Origin: Martinezella dioscoreae
GTDB taxonomy: Bacteria; Pseudomonadota; Alphaproteobacteria; Rhizobiales; Rhizobiaceae
Length of the DNA stretch: 41,960 bases
NCBI RefSeq assembly: GCF_009176305.1
Contig: NZ_BLAJ01000020.1
Coordinates: 1 to 41,960 of the forward strand
Direction of reading: 5' to 3'
Positions 8,386 through 16,353 of the stretch are shown here, piece after piece (position 1 is the first letter of the stretch; every line of letters starts with the position of its first letter). The translations under genes were made by a program, and so were the position numbers. Under the pieces are notes generated by a model. The model saw nothing but the letters and a program-made list of their open reading frames with translations. It searched no databases and had not been told where the DNA came from.

Positions 8386-9297
8386 ATGCCTATCAAATAT
8401 CTGCTCTTCTCGTTGCTGGCAGTCCTCATCTGGGTGGGGAATACCATCGTCAGCAAGCTGGCCGCAGGCACCATTGCGCCCGGCACTATTGCGTTCGAGC
8501 GCTGGTTCATCGCATTCGTCATCTTGACGCCGCTGGTCGGACGGGATGCCTGGCGCCAGAGTCGGACAATCGCGTCCCACTTGCCCAAGCTCATCCTGCT
8601 CGGCCTGCTGGGCATGGCTGCATGCCAGGGCCTCGGATATTACGCCGCCGGATTCACCACGGCCACCAACATGGCGATCATGCTCTCGCTCGTGCCGCTG
8701 CTGACGTTGATCCTCGGCGCAGTTTTCTTCCATGAGAGGCCCTCCAGCCTTGCGGTGATCGGTGGCGTTGTTTCCTTGTCCGGCATCTTTGTCGTTCTCA
8801 GCCACGGCGATCCATCGAGGCTTCTGTCGGAGGGAGTGGGGCGCGGCGATGCGATGATGCTGGTCGCGGTTCTGGCTTATGCCGCTTACGGCATTCTTCT
8901 GAGACGCTGGGCCATTCCGCTTGCCACCTGGACGTCGATTTATGTGCAGATCGGTGCCGCGGTCGTGCTGCTCGTCCCAAGCTATCTGCTGTCGGCCCCA
9001 TCCGGTTTGAACCTGTCAAATACGGCCATGGTGCTTTACGCGGCAATCCCCGGTTCAATCCTTGCGCCATTCGTTTGGATGTCGGCGGTAAAGCATCTCG
9101 GCGCGGCCCGCACGGCGATCTTCATGAACCTGATCCCGATACTTACCGCCATCGTTGCGGCCATCTTTCTCGGCGAGACCTTGTATGTCTACCATCTTAT
9201 TGGTGGCGGCATGACGGTGGCGGGTATCATCCTCGTGCAGCGGAAATCTGTCCGCGAACGGTCAGACCAGAGGACAGTGGCGACGAGAGCTCAATAA
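8386..9297 (+). CDS. EamA/DMT-family transporter
   Basis: A 303-residue inner-membrane protein with ten predicted helices and two EamA repeats (first about 5-135, second about 150-290). It has the family patterns FERWFIAFVIL and LGAARTAIFMNLIPILTAIVAA, and a short basic C-terminal tail. EamA proteins export amino acids, purines or other metabolites; the substrate is not evident. A strong ribosome site (AAGGAGG, 8371-8377) supports the start. It is divergent from the AraC gene and probably regulated by it. Confidence 0.88.
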   Translation: MPIKYLLFSLLAVLIWVGNTIVSKLAAGTIAPGTIAFERWFIAFVILTPLVGRDAWRQSRTIASHLPKLILLGLLGMAACQGLGYYAAGFTTATNMAIMLSLVPLLTLILGAVFFHERPSSLAVIGGVVSLSGIFVVLSHGDPSRLLSEGVGRGDAMMLVAVLAYAAYGILLRRWAIPLATWTSIYVQIGAAVVLLVPSYLLSAPSGLNLSNTAMVLYAAIPGSILAPFVWMSAVKHLGAARTAIFMNLIPILTAIVAAIFLGETLYVYHLIGGGMTVAGIILVQRKSVRERSDQRTVATRAQ

Positions 9298-9423
9298 GTA
9301 GCAGGCCGAAGACCGTGGCTATAAGACGCCGGGCTGCCCGCTCCACCTCCACTATGGTGGTCCCTTGCCTCGTGGTTTCATTTGGCGGGCTCCTGCCGCC
9401 GTAGACGATACCTCCAGCCAGCA

Positions 9424-9569
9424 AAGATATTCCGCGGCTTGCTTGTACACGGACAGAACGACACGACGATACCGCAATGGCTTCGACACCCACTGCAGCC
9501 TAGCTCGGCGGCACGCGTTTCAAAGTCGAACTCGAGGTCGAACCGGGCGTCGGTCGCACCATTTCGTAG
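9424..9569 (+). pseudogene. Possible remnant of an alpha/beta-hydrolase (carboxylesterase) gene
   Basis: The 352-base space 9298-9649 has no intact gene. Two adjoining frames together resemble the end of a phospholipase/carboxylesterase: IFRGLLVHGQNDTTIPQ (from 9424) matches the acidic-residue loop (VHGxxDxxVP). In another frame, FKVELEVEPGVGRTIS ends at a stop at 9567-9569 and resembles the catalytic-histidine region, but with arginine in place of histidine. The match is short and by eye, so this is a tentative decayed fragment. Confidence 0.3.
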
Positions 9570-9649
9570 ACAGGCGCGGCTAACTCAATCGCAAGCGGCG
9601 ACCGATCGGCCTATTTTCGAGCAGTCTTGAATCATCTCCGGGCTGCTCA

Positions 9650-10510
9650 TCATGCGGTCGCGCTCACGAGATGGTTCGATACCGTCGAGATGAACGCACG
9701 AAGACGCTGAAGACGTCGTAGGTCCCGGTGATATCCCATCCAGATGTCTCGCGCCGGCGGCGGCATCGGCAGTTCCAGTCTGCGGATACCCGCGATTTGA
9801 TCGCCGACCACGCGGGGCAGGACGGCGATCCCGACGCCTTGCCGACACATGCGGCCCTGGACGTTACGGTTGTTCGATCGCAGGACCGGTCTCGCGTTGG
9901 GGAAGCTCTCGGTGAGCCAAGCGATATCGGGAAACTGCCCTGTCGACGTATCGTGGGTGATCAGCCGGAAGCCAGCCCCATCGCCATATTTAGGATCAGG
10001 TGATTCCTCGGCGATGTAGACGCCGTATTCAAGCCTGAAGAGGCGCCGCTGAACGACATCGGCGGTGTTGAACGGGACGATACGAAAAGCGACGTCGGCC
10101 TCGCGCTGGGCGAGGTTGAACAGGCGCGTGCCGGTCAGGATCTCGACATCGACATTGGGATAGGCGTTCGAGAAATCCGCCAGTATGGGAGGCAGCACGT
10201 AGGCCCCGAACCAGTCGGCTGATGAAACGCGCAGACTGCCTTTGAGATTCTGCTCCTGCCCCGCAAGCCGGCGTTCCATGGCCAGCGCGCCTTCTTCCAT
10301 CTGCTCCGCCAGCGCGATGATCCCGTGGCCCTCTTCGGTCAGGACAAGACCGTCCGCGGTCCGCTGGAAGAGCGTGTGGCCGATCGCCTGCTCAAGTGCG
10401 CGCAGGCGCCTGCCGACGGTCGGATGGCTTGTCTGAAGAGAACGCGCCGCGCCGCCGAGCGTGCCGGATCGCACAACCGCAAGAAAGATTTTGACGTCAC
10501 TCCATTCCAT
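9650..10510 (-). CDS. LysR-family transcriptional regulator
   Basis: A 286-residue protein. The N-terminal winged helix-turn-helix (residues 1-60: FLAVVRSGTLGGAARSLQTSHPTVGRRL) and linker helix are canonical. The rest is a periplasmic-binding-like effector domain (LRVSSADWFGAYVLPPILADF). It is divergent from the hydrolase/oxidoreductase cluster starting at 10649, the usual arrangement for a LysR activator and its target, with an inverted repeat between them at 10567-10584. The small aromatic or carbonyl compounds handled by such clusters are plausible effectors, but this is inference. Confidence 0.9.
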   Translation of the reverse strand: MEWSDVKIFLAVVRSGTLGGAARSLQTSHPTVGRRLRALEQAIGHTLFQRTADGLVLTEEGHGIIALAEQMEEGALAMERRLAGQEQNLKGSLRVSSADWFGAYVLPPILADFSNAYPNVDVEILTGTRLFNLAQREADVAFRIVPFNTADVVQRRLFRLEYGVYIAEESPDPKYGDGAGFRLITHDTSTGQFPDIAWLTESFPNARPVLRSNNRNVQGRMCRQGVGIAVLPRVVGDQIAGIRRLELPMPPPARDIWMGYHRDLRRLQRLRAFISTVSNHLVSATA

Positions 10511-10566
10511 CGCGGCACCCTTACAAAACTGAACGCCGAGAATACATTTTTGTCACTTAAAGAACA

Positions 10567-10584
10567 AATCTAAGCACCTAGATT
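10567..10584. promoter_or_regulatory. Candidate LysR binding site
   Basis: AATCTA (10567-10572) and TAGATT (10579-10584) are perfect inverted arms separated by 6 bases, and include a T-N11-A core. The site lies 57 bases upstream of the LysR start and 65 bases upstream of the hydrolase start, the usual place for a LysR recognition site. A nearby tandem ATCGGCCC repeat (10591-10606) may be incidental. Confidence 0.5.
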
Positions 10585-10648
10585 CCCACCATCGGCCCAT
10601 CGGCCCATCTCTCGTGTATCACCTCATGTCCTTCGGAAGGAACGGCAA

Positions 10649-11401
10649 ATGTCCCTCAAGTCTCTCTATCTCGGTGCTGCGGCTCTTGCAGTGGTGTTCG
10701 GCGCGCCGTCCGCTTTCGCGCAACCGGCCCAAAATGTGATTTTGGTCCATGGCGCGTTGGTCGATGGCAGCGGCTGGAGGGGCGTTTATGAGCGCCTGGT
10801 GGCCAAAGGCTTGAAAGTCACGGTCGTCCAGGAACCGAATACTTCGCTGGCGGACGATGTTCAGGCGGTTCACCGCGCTATCGAGCAGCAAAATGGGCCG
10901 ATCGTCCTCGTTGGCCACAGCTATGGTGGTCAAATCATCACCGAAGCCGGCGTCGACCCAAAGGTTTCGGCACTTGTCTATGTCGCGGCCATCGTCCCGG
11001 ATGTTGGCGAGAGCGTAGGCGATCTGTTTGAGAAGTGGCCGAGTCCGACCGCGGACGCGTTCAAGTCGACGTCAGACGGTTTCCTGCTGTTCGATCCAGC
11101 GAAGTTCCGGCTGGGATTCGCCGCTGACCTCTCCAAGGCCGAGACGGATTTCATGGCTAACTCGCAGGTGCCGGTATCAGCGAAGATCCTCGGAACCAAG
11201 ACGCAACACGCGGCCTGGAAGACCAAGCCGAGCTACGGCATCGTGGCCGGGCTGGACATGGCTGTCGCCGTCGAGGCGGAGCGATCCCTGTACAAGCGGG
11301 CAAGTGCGAAGGTCACCGAGGTGCCCGGTGCCAGCCATGCGGTTTATATCTCGTACCCGCGCGAAGTCGCCGACGTCATCGCCGAAGCGGCGAGCAAATG
11401 A
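10649..11401 (+). CDS. Secreted alpha/beta hydrolase
   Basis: A 250-residue hydrolase of the esterase/methylesterase-like group. Residues 1-24 form a Sec signal peptide (basic start, hydrophobic core, cleavage near AFA-QP), so it acts in the periplasm or outside. LVHGALVDGSGW is the oxyanion loop. VGHSYGG carries the nucleophile serine, and the C-terminal PGASHAVY carries the histidine. Similar proteins are annotated as salicylate-esterase-like or simply alpha/beta hydrolase; the substrate is not known. It is the first gene after the LysR-controlled promoter, with ribosome site GGAAGGAA. The next gene starts 182 bases later, a stretch with no convincing gene. Confidence 0.85.
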   Translation: MSLKSLYLGAAALAVVFGAPSAFAQPAQNVILVHGALVDGSGWRGVYERLVAKGLKVTVVQEPNTSLADDVQAVHRAIEQQNGPIVLVGHSYGGQIITEAGVDPKVSALVYVAAIVPDVGESVGDLFEKWPSPTADAFKSTSDGFLLFDPAKFRLGFAADLSKAETDFMANSQVPVSAKILGTKTQHAAWKTKPSYGIVAGLDMAVAVEAERSLYKRASAKVTEVPGASHAVYISYPREVADVIAEAASK

Positions 11402-11583
11402 TGCCGATGCCTTGATGTTCAGGCTCAGGGCTGCGGATGTTTCGTGACCCATGCGCCGAAGCCACTCCTGTGGTTTCGGCATCGCGATCGGCCAACTCAT
11501 TGGCGCAGGTCTCGGTCTGACGATCGCCCGGCGGCTGGGTCCGACCCCGCGCCAGCTCTCATCCGAACAACAGGAGATAGAAC

Positions 11584-12486
11584 ATGCAGATCGGATTTAT
11601 CGGTCTCGGCAGTATGGGCTCGGCAATGGCCCTGAACCTAGTGAAGGCAGGCCATGACGTTTGGGCCTGGAACCGTAGCAAGGTCGCCCGGGATAGTGTC
11701 CCAGGGGTGACGCTTGTCGAATTCGCGGCGGATGCATTCCAGGCTGATGCAGTCTTTACGATGCTATCCGACGACGCTGCCATTCGAGAGGTGATCCTCG
11801 ATGCCGGCCTGCTCGCAAGCGCGCAACCAGGGCTGACCACCCATGTTGTCACATCAACGATCTCGGTCGCTTTCGCGCGAGAACTGGAGCTGCTGCACGA
11901 AGAGGCGGGCCTTGGCTATGTGTCCGCACCGGTTCTCGGACGACCGAACGTAGCGGCGAGTGGCCAGCTTAACATCCTGGCGGCCGGGAAGGCCGATGCA
12001 ATTGCCGCGATCGAGCCGCTGCTCGCTCCCCTCGGCAAAAAGGTCTGGAAGTTGGGGGAGAACCCCGCTCGCGCGAATGCGGCGAAGCTCGCCTGCAACA
12101 TGATGATCGCCATGGCTATCGAGGCGATGGCGGAGGGTGTCGTGCTGACCGAGAGCGTCGGCCTCGACAGCGCGGATTTCTTTGAACTCATCCTGGGCAC
12201 CCTGTTCTCGGGCCGCGCCTATGAGAGCTACAGCACGCAGATCACGGAACGGTCCTTCGAGCCCGGCTTTAAGGCCAAGCTCGCACTCAAGGACATCCGC
12301 CTGGCAACTGAGGCCAGCAACGAGATCGGACGCACGCTCCCGATGCTCGAAGCTATCCGCGAGGGGCTCGACAAAGCCGTTTTGGCGGGCCTCGGCGAAA
12401 AGGATTGGTCGATCATGGCCGATATGACGGTTCGTGGCGTCGATAGCTTGGCGTTACCTGAAACCAACGCGGAGACAAACCAATGA
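11584..12486 (+). CDS. NAD(P)-dependent beta-hydroxyacid dehydrogenase (MmsB/GarR family)
   Basis: A 300-residue enzyme. The N-terminal Rossmann fold has GFIGLGSMGSAMALNL at residues 4-19. The C-terminal helical domain carries the catalytic lysine in the ANAAKLACNMM motif. Members oxidise 3-hydroxyisobutyrate, tartronate semialdehyde or related compounds, or reduce imines; the exact substrate cannot be read from sequence. The start is supported by GGAGAT ten bases upstream. Its stop overlaps the next gene's start (ATGA), so it is co-translated with the SDR. Confidence 0.87.
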   Translation: MQIGFIGLGSMGSAMALNLVKAGHDVWAWNRSKVARDSVPGVTLVEFAADAFQADAVFTMLSDDAAIREVILDAGLLASAQPGLTTHVVTSTISVAFARELELLHEEAGLGYVSAPVLGRPNVAASGQLNILAAGKADAIAAIEPLLAPLGKKVWKLGENPARANAAKLACNMMIAMAIEAMAEGVVLTESVGLDSADFFELILGTLFSGRAYESYSTQITERSFEPGFKAKLALKDIRLATEASNEIGRTLPMLEAIREGLDKAVLAGLGEKDWSIMADMTVRGVDSLALPETNAETNQ

Positions 12487-13307
12487 AGACTTGGCTCATC
12501 ACAGGCTGTTCAAGCGGCTTTGGCCAGCGGCTCGCGCTTGCTGCGGCACAGCGCGGCGATCGGGTCATCGCGACGGCCCGCAATGTCAAAACGATTGGAG
12601 AAATGGCTGAGCCTTTCGCCGGCCGCATGATCACCTTGCCGCTTGACGTGACGGATGCGGCGGCAGCCAAGGCAGCGGTCGCGAACGCGGTCGAGACATT
12701 CGGCGGTTTTGACGTGCTCGTGAACAATGCCGGCTACGGTCTGTTCGGCGCGATCGAGGAAGGTACGCCCGAAGAATATCGGCCGATGTTCGAGGTGAAC
12801 ATGTTCGGGCTGATCGAAACCACCAGAGCCGCTCTGCCTGTCCTGCGACGTTCGGGCGGAACGATCGTCAACATGTCGTCCGGCGCAGGCATCGCCGGCA
12901 GCGGCGGTGGCGGATATTACAATGCCGCCAAGTTCGCCGTGGAAGGGATTTCCGAAGCGCTCGCTGACGAGCTGACGCCGTTCGGCATCCGCGTGCTGAT
13001 CGTCGAGCCTGGTCCGTTTCGCACCGATTTCCTTGGTCGTTCGATCACCATAGCGGCCAAGGAGATGCTGGAATACGCCGCGAGCTCGCGCAAGCACTAT
13101 CGCGAAACCAACAACGGCAATCAGGCGGGCGATCCCGACAAGGCGATCGCGGTGATCCTGCAGGCAGTCGATGCTGACAACGCTCCGCTTCATCTGCCGC
13201 TCGGCCCGATCGCGCATTCGATCGCTGAGCGCAAGCTGGCTTCCTTCCGCCGCGATATCGACGCCTGGCGCGACATCACGATCGCGACCGATTTCGACCA
13301 GCCCTGA
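12483..13307 (+). CDS. Short-chain dehydrogenase/reductase (classical SDR)
   Basis: A 274-residue cytosolic oxidoreductase. The cofactor motif TGCSSGFG lies at residues 8-15. NNAG follows mid-protein, and the active site includes a serine in NMSSGAG and YYNAAK (the YxxxK pair). The arginine-rich segment after the first strand (ARN) favours NADP(H). The C-terminal region fits the group acting on ketones, aldehydes or steroid-like substrates. It overlaps the preceding dehydrogenase by four bases, so the two probably act in sequence on one substrate. Confidence 0.88.
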   Translation: MKTWLITGCSSGFGQRLALAAAQRGDRVIATARNVKTIGEMAEPFAGRMITLPLDVTDAAAAKAAVANAVETFGGFDVLVNNAGYGLFGAIEEGTPEEYRPMFEVNMFGLIETTRAALPVLRRSGGTIVNMSSGAGIAGSGGGGYYNAAKFAVEGISEALADELTPFGIRVLIVEPGPFRTDFLGRSITIAAKEMLEYAASSRKHYRETNNGNQAGDPDKAIAVILQAVDADNAPLHLPLGPIAHSIAERKLASFRRDIDAWRDITIATDFDQP

Positions 13308-13357
13308 GCGCTGGCCGCAAGCTCTGTTTGAATGTCAACCTCGATTGGAAAGGGATC

Positions 13358-14206
13358 ATGATCGCAACTTTGAAGGGGTTTACCCAGCAGCTGGTGCCAG
13401 TGAATAGCATCAAGATCAACGCCGTCACGGGAGGCTCCGGTTCACCGATCCTTCTGCTTCACGGCTGGCCGGAAACGTGGTGGGAATGGCATCACGTGAT
13501 GCCGCTGCTGGCCGAGCATTTCAGCGTCGTGGCCATGGATCTGCGCGGCGCGGGTTTTTCCGACTGCCCGCTTGACGGCTATGACAAGGCGACGATGGCG
13601 CGGGACGCGCACGAGGTCATGGTTGCACTTGGGCATGAACGCTACGCCGTGTGCGGCCATGACATTGGCGGAATGGTGGCGTTGCGGCTGGCCGCAATCT
13701 ATCGAGAGGCTGTTACCCACCTGGCCGTCCTCGACGTTCCCCTTCCCGGCTGGACACAATGGGAGGCGATGACAGCGAGGATCTGGCACTTCAGCTTCCA
13801 TATGAACCGGGATCTACCCGAGCGCCTGATTCATGGCCGTGAATATGACTATGTTTCGGCCTTCATGGCGGAGCGGTTCTACGATCACAGTGCCTTCAAT
13901 CCGGAGGACGTCGAGATCTACGCCAAGGCGATGGCTCTCCCGGGCCGCACGCGAGCTAGCATGGAGTGGTATCGCACCCTCACCGCTGACCATGCGGCCG
14001 CGCTGGAGTACAAAAAGCAGCCGCTCGAGATACCGGTACTGGGTCTCGGGGGCGAGCAGCGCTTCGGTGCGCATATGGTCTCGATGCTCAAGGAGTTCGC
14101 CAGTAATGTGACGGGCGGCTCGATTGAGCGGTGCAGCCACTATGTCGCGGACGAGCGGCCGCATGAAGTGGCGGCCGCTCTGATCGATTTTCTCAAGGCC
14201 AATTGA
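13358..14206 (+). CDS. Alpha/beta hydrolase, epoxide-hydrolase / haloalkane-dehalogenase-like
   Basis: A 282-residue enzyme. It has the oxyanion motif HGWPETWWEW, the nucleophile elbow CGHDIGGM with aspartate as nucleophile, a helical cap in the middle, and a late histidine in RCSHYVADERP. The Asp nucleophile with HGWP is typical of epoxide hydrolases and fluoroacetate or haloalkane dehalogenases. ATG 13358 is chosen over TTG 13328 because GGAAAGGG sits just upstream. It follows the SDR by 50 bases in the same direction and is likely part of the LysR-controlled unit. Confidence 0.87.
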   Translation: MIATLKGFTQQLVPVNSIKINAVTGGSGSPILLLHGWPETWWEWHHVMPLLAEHFSVVAMDLRGAGFSDCPLDGYDKATMARDAHEVMVALGHERYAVCGHDIGGMVALRLAAIYREAVTHLAVLDVPLPGWTQWEAMTARIWHFSFHMNRDLPERLIHGREYDYVSAFMAERFYDHSAFNPEDVEIYAKAMALPGRTRASMEWYRTLTADHAAALEYKKQPLEIPVLGLGGEQRFGAHMVSMLKEFASNVTGGSIERCSHYVADERPHEVAAALIDFLKAN

Positions 14207-14304
14207 AAACTGCGGTCGCCCCGCCGTGAGGCGGGGGATGGCGCCATTGCGGGCGAGTTGCGCCCGATCGCGTTCGATCGAATAAATGAGAAAGGAAGAC
14301 TATC

Positions 14305-14835
14305 ATGACTGCACCTAAAGTTCGCGGCGTCAATCACATCGGCATCACGGTGCCTGACATCGAAGCAGCAAAATCGTTCCTGGTGGAAGCATTTGGCGGT
14401 CAAGTAATCTATCAGTCCTTTGGACCGCAGGACCCACCGCGGCAAGGACCCGAATTCGAGCGGGCCACTGGCGCTCTCCCTGGAACGGTTGTGCGTGCGC
14501 AGGCGATGGTCAAGATCGGAACCGGACCGGACATTGAACTCTTCGAAATGCATGGCCCCGAACAAGCCCAGCCGGTTCGGGCGAGCGACTTCGGCATTAC
14601 GCACTTTGGTGTCTACACCGACGATATCGACGCATCGGTCGAGCGCTTCGAAAAGGCCGGTGGCACGTCTCTTACCGCGCCACGCGCTATTCCCTACGCA
14701 ACCGAAAAAGGTCCTGGAAACAAGGTCTGCTATTGCCGCATGCCATGGGGCACGACCGTGGAATTCATCACCACGCCCGACCGCATGGGCTATCACGACC
14801 AAACGAATCTGCGCAGGTGGCAGGACGAGGAATGA
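14305..14835 (+). CDS. VOC-superfamily metalloprotein (glyoxalase/dioxygenase-like)
   Basis: A 176-residue protein with two beta-alpha-beta-beta-beta modules. The likely metal ligands are in the usual places: H in VNHIGITV (residue 11), E in DIELFEM, H in ITHFGVYT and E in TVEFIT. The family includes glyoxalases, extradiol dioxygenases, epimerases and antibiotic-binding proteins; the substrate is unknown. The ribosome site AGAAAGGAAG precedes the ATG. It closes the oxidoreductase/hydrolase cluster, 98 bases after the epoxide-hydrolase-like gene. Confidence 0.83.
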   Translation: MTAPKVRGVNHIGITVPDIEAAKSFLVEAFGGQVIYQSFGPQDPPRQGPEFERATGALPGTVVRAQAMVKIGTGPDIELFEMHGPEQAQPVRASDFGITHFGVYTDDIDASVERFEKAGGTSLTAPRAIPYATEKGPGNKVCYCRMPWGTTVEFITTPDRMGYHDQTNLRRWQDEE

Positions 14836-14884
14836 GCGTAAGCTTTGAAATGCATGGGCGCGCCGAAAGCTTTTAAGAAAAAGG

Positions 14885-15052
14885 ATGCAGGAGATCTATC
14901 ACGGCGAAATGTCCAAGCACATGGACGTGTTCCGGACTGTTAAAAACGAGCTGTTTCCGAAGGGAACCTATGCGTGGACTCGGACGGGTGTCTCCGAGCT
15001 CGCCCACCCGGGACTTCTGGCTGAGGTGAAATGTGTTGCCGTCGAGCGATAA
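14885..15052 (+). pseudogene. C-terminal remnant of a RidA (YjgF) family gene
   Basis: A 55-codon open frame encodes a segment resembling the last third of RidA-type enamine/imine deaminases: DVFRTVKNELFPKGTYAWT, then VSELAHPGLLAEVKCVAVE, matching the family's final strand (LLVEIEAVAV). The N-terminal two thirds are absent, although GGATG precedes the first ATG. RidA proteins often accompany oxidoreductase clusters such as the one just upstream. I infer a truncated relic. The rest of 14836-15157 shows nothing else. Confidence 0.5.
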
Positions 15053-15157
15053 CGGAACCTATATGTCGCGAACCATCCCTTTACATTGAAGCAGAGAAGT
15101 TACAACCGCTTAGAGAATCCGAGGCAGCGGACTCTGGTTTCAACTCTCTTCAAGAGC

Positions 15158-16189
15158 TTACAGTGTAACAGATCGCGTCGACTTCCTGGGTATGAGCGTC
15201 GGAGCCGATACCCGAATACGGTCATCTGGCGATATTGCGTCGCTTCCCAATAAATCGAGCGCATTCGCAGCAATCTGCTCGAAGGGCACCCGCAGGGTGG
15301 TCAGTGGCGTAGAGAGATGGCTGACAATCGGAATGTCGTTGTAGCCGACCAGTGAGACGTCGCCTGGCACTGACAGACCCATGCGCATGAGCCCTGATAG
15401 TGCGCCGATGGCTGTATTGTCGTTAACCGCAAACATCGCCGTCGGGGCTTGCGGCAGGTGCATGATTTTCTCGGCCGCTTCCGCGCCGGATTCGATTCCG
15501 AAAGTGGATGGAACAATGAGGGATGGATCGATCTCCAGCTCCATTTCCATCATGGCCTGGCAATAGCCTTCCACGCGGGTCCGCGCGCTGGAGGCATAGG
15601 AGGGACCCGCAATGACTCCGATCCTGCGATGACCAAGATCAAGCAGGTGTCGCGTGGCGAGATATCCACCAAGCCGGTCATCGCCGATCGATGAAAGACT
15701 GTGACCATCGGTTCTAAGCGCCAGAACCGTCGGCACACCTCTTGCCGCCAATATGTCGGGAAAGTCATCGTCGTCGCGCGCTGTCGACAAGATGAGCCCA
15801 TCGACGCCGCGCTTCAGAAGCGACTCCGCAGCAAGGCGATCGGCTTTCGGCTTCTCGTCCGTAGTCGCGACGATGGCAAACCGCCCGGTCCTGCTGCAGG
15901 CTTTTGCAAGGGATTCGTAGAGCATCGCCATCACTGTGTCCGTCAGCCTGGGTACGATAATCCCCACCGTCATGGTATTGCCGCGACGAAGACTGGCCGC
16001 AGAAACATCTCTGACGTAACCGAGTTCCTCGGCGATCTTTCTGACGCGTCTGGCTGTTTCGCTGTCCGAGCGCGGCAGGCGTTCATCTAAAATTCTCGAC
16101 ACCGTCGACTTCGAAACACCGGCTGCGGCCGCGACGTCGAGAATCGTTATGCGCGTCTGACGAGCGCTATCTTCCACCGTTGAATTCAT
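15158..16189 (-). CDS. LacI-family transcriptional repressor
   Basis: A 343-residue repressor. The N-terminal helix-turn-helix is ITILDVAAAAGVSKSTVSRIL, followed by the hinge, then a sugar-binding-type core (VGIIVPRLTDTVMAMLYESL; GVDGLILSTA; FAVNDNTAIGAL; VSLVGYNDIPI). The ATG at 16189 is chosen: a longer open frame exists to 16363, but it would run across the operator at 16283-16296, and the added residues are not LacI-like. It is divergent from the chimeric gene at 16354, whose original product (a DHDPS-family aldolase or dehydratase) suggests control of sugar-acid or hydroxyproline-type catabolism. Confidence 0.9.
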   Translation of the reverse strand: MNSTVEDSARQTRITILDVAAAAGVSKSTVSRILDERLPRSDSETARRVRKIAEELGYVRDVSAASLRRGNTMTVGIIVPRLTDTVMAMLYESLAKACSRTGRFAIVATTDEKPKADRLAAESLLKRGVDGLILSTARDDDDFPDILAARGVPTVLALRTDGHSLSSIGDDRLGGYLATRHLLDLGHRRIGVIAGPSYASSARTRVEGYCQAMMEMELEIDPSLIVPSTFGIESGAEAAEKIMHLPQAPTAMFAVNDNTAIGALSGLMRMGLSVPGDVSLVGYNDIPIVSHLSTPLTTLRVPFEQIAANALDLLGSDAISPDDRIRVSAPTLIPRKSTRSVTL

Positions 16190-16282
16190 TTGGAATTTCC
16201 GTGCCGGCGAGTCCTGATCTGCTTCTGGATCCCCATGATGCCTGAAAAATCCTGTTGACTCCAGCGAAATCAGAAACGATAG

Positions 16283-16296
16283 TGGGAACGTTCCCA
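16283..16296. promoter_or_regulatory. Perfect palindromic LacI-type operator
   Basis: TGGGAACGTTCCCA is a perfect 14-base palindrome with the central CG typical of LacI/GalR-family operators. It lies 94 bases upstream of the LacI start and 58 bases upstream of the chimeric gene's ATG, so it could repress both. Confidence 0.8.
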
Positions 16297-16353
16297 TTAA
16301 CGATCCTGTCGCTGATTGTGAATCGGATAGCGACGGCAAGGAGGAGACTACCC

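Noticed and set aside
10591..10608. Tandem ATCGGCCC repeat as a regulatory array or CRISPR-like repeat
   Set aside because: Only two units with no spacers; most likely incidental.
11451..11657. Small 68-codon plus-strand gene between the esterase and dehydrogenase
   Set aside because: It overlaps the start of the dehydrogenase in another frame and has no family match or ribosome site.
16255..16353. Extended start of the chimeric gene at 16255
   Set aside because: It would translate through the LacI operator and lacks a ribosome site, whereas ATG 16354 has AAGGAGGAG.
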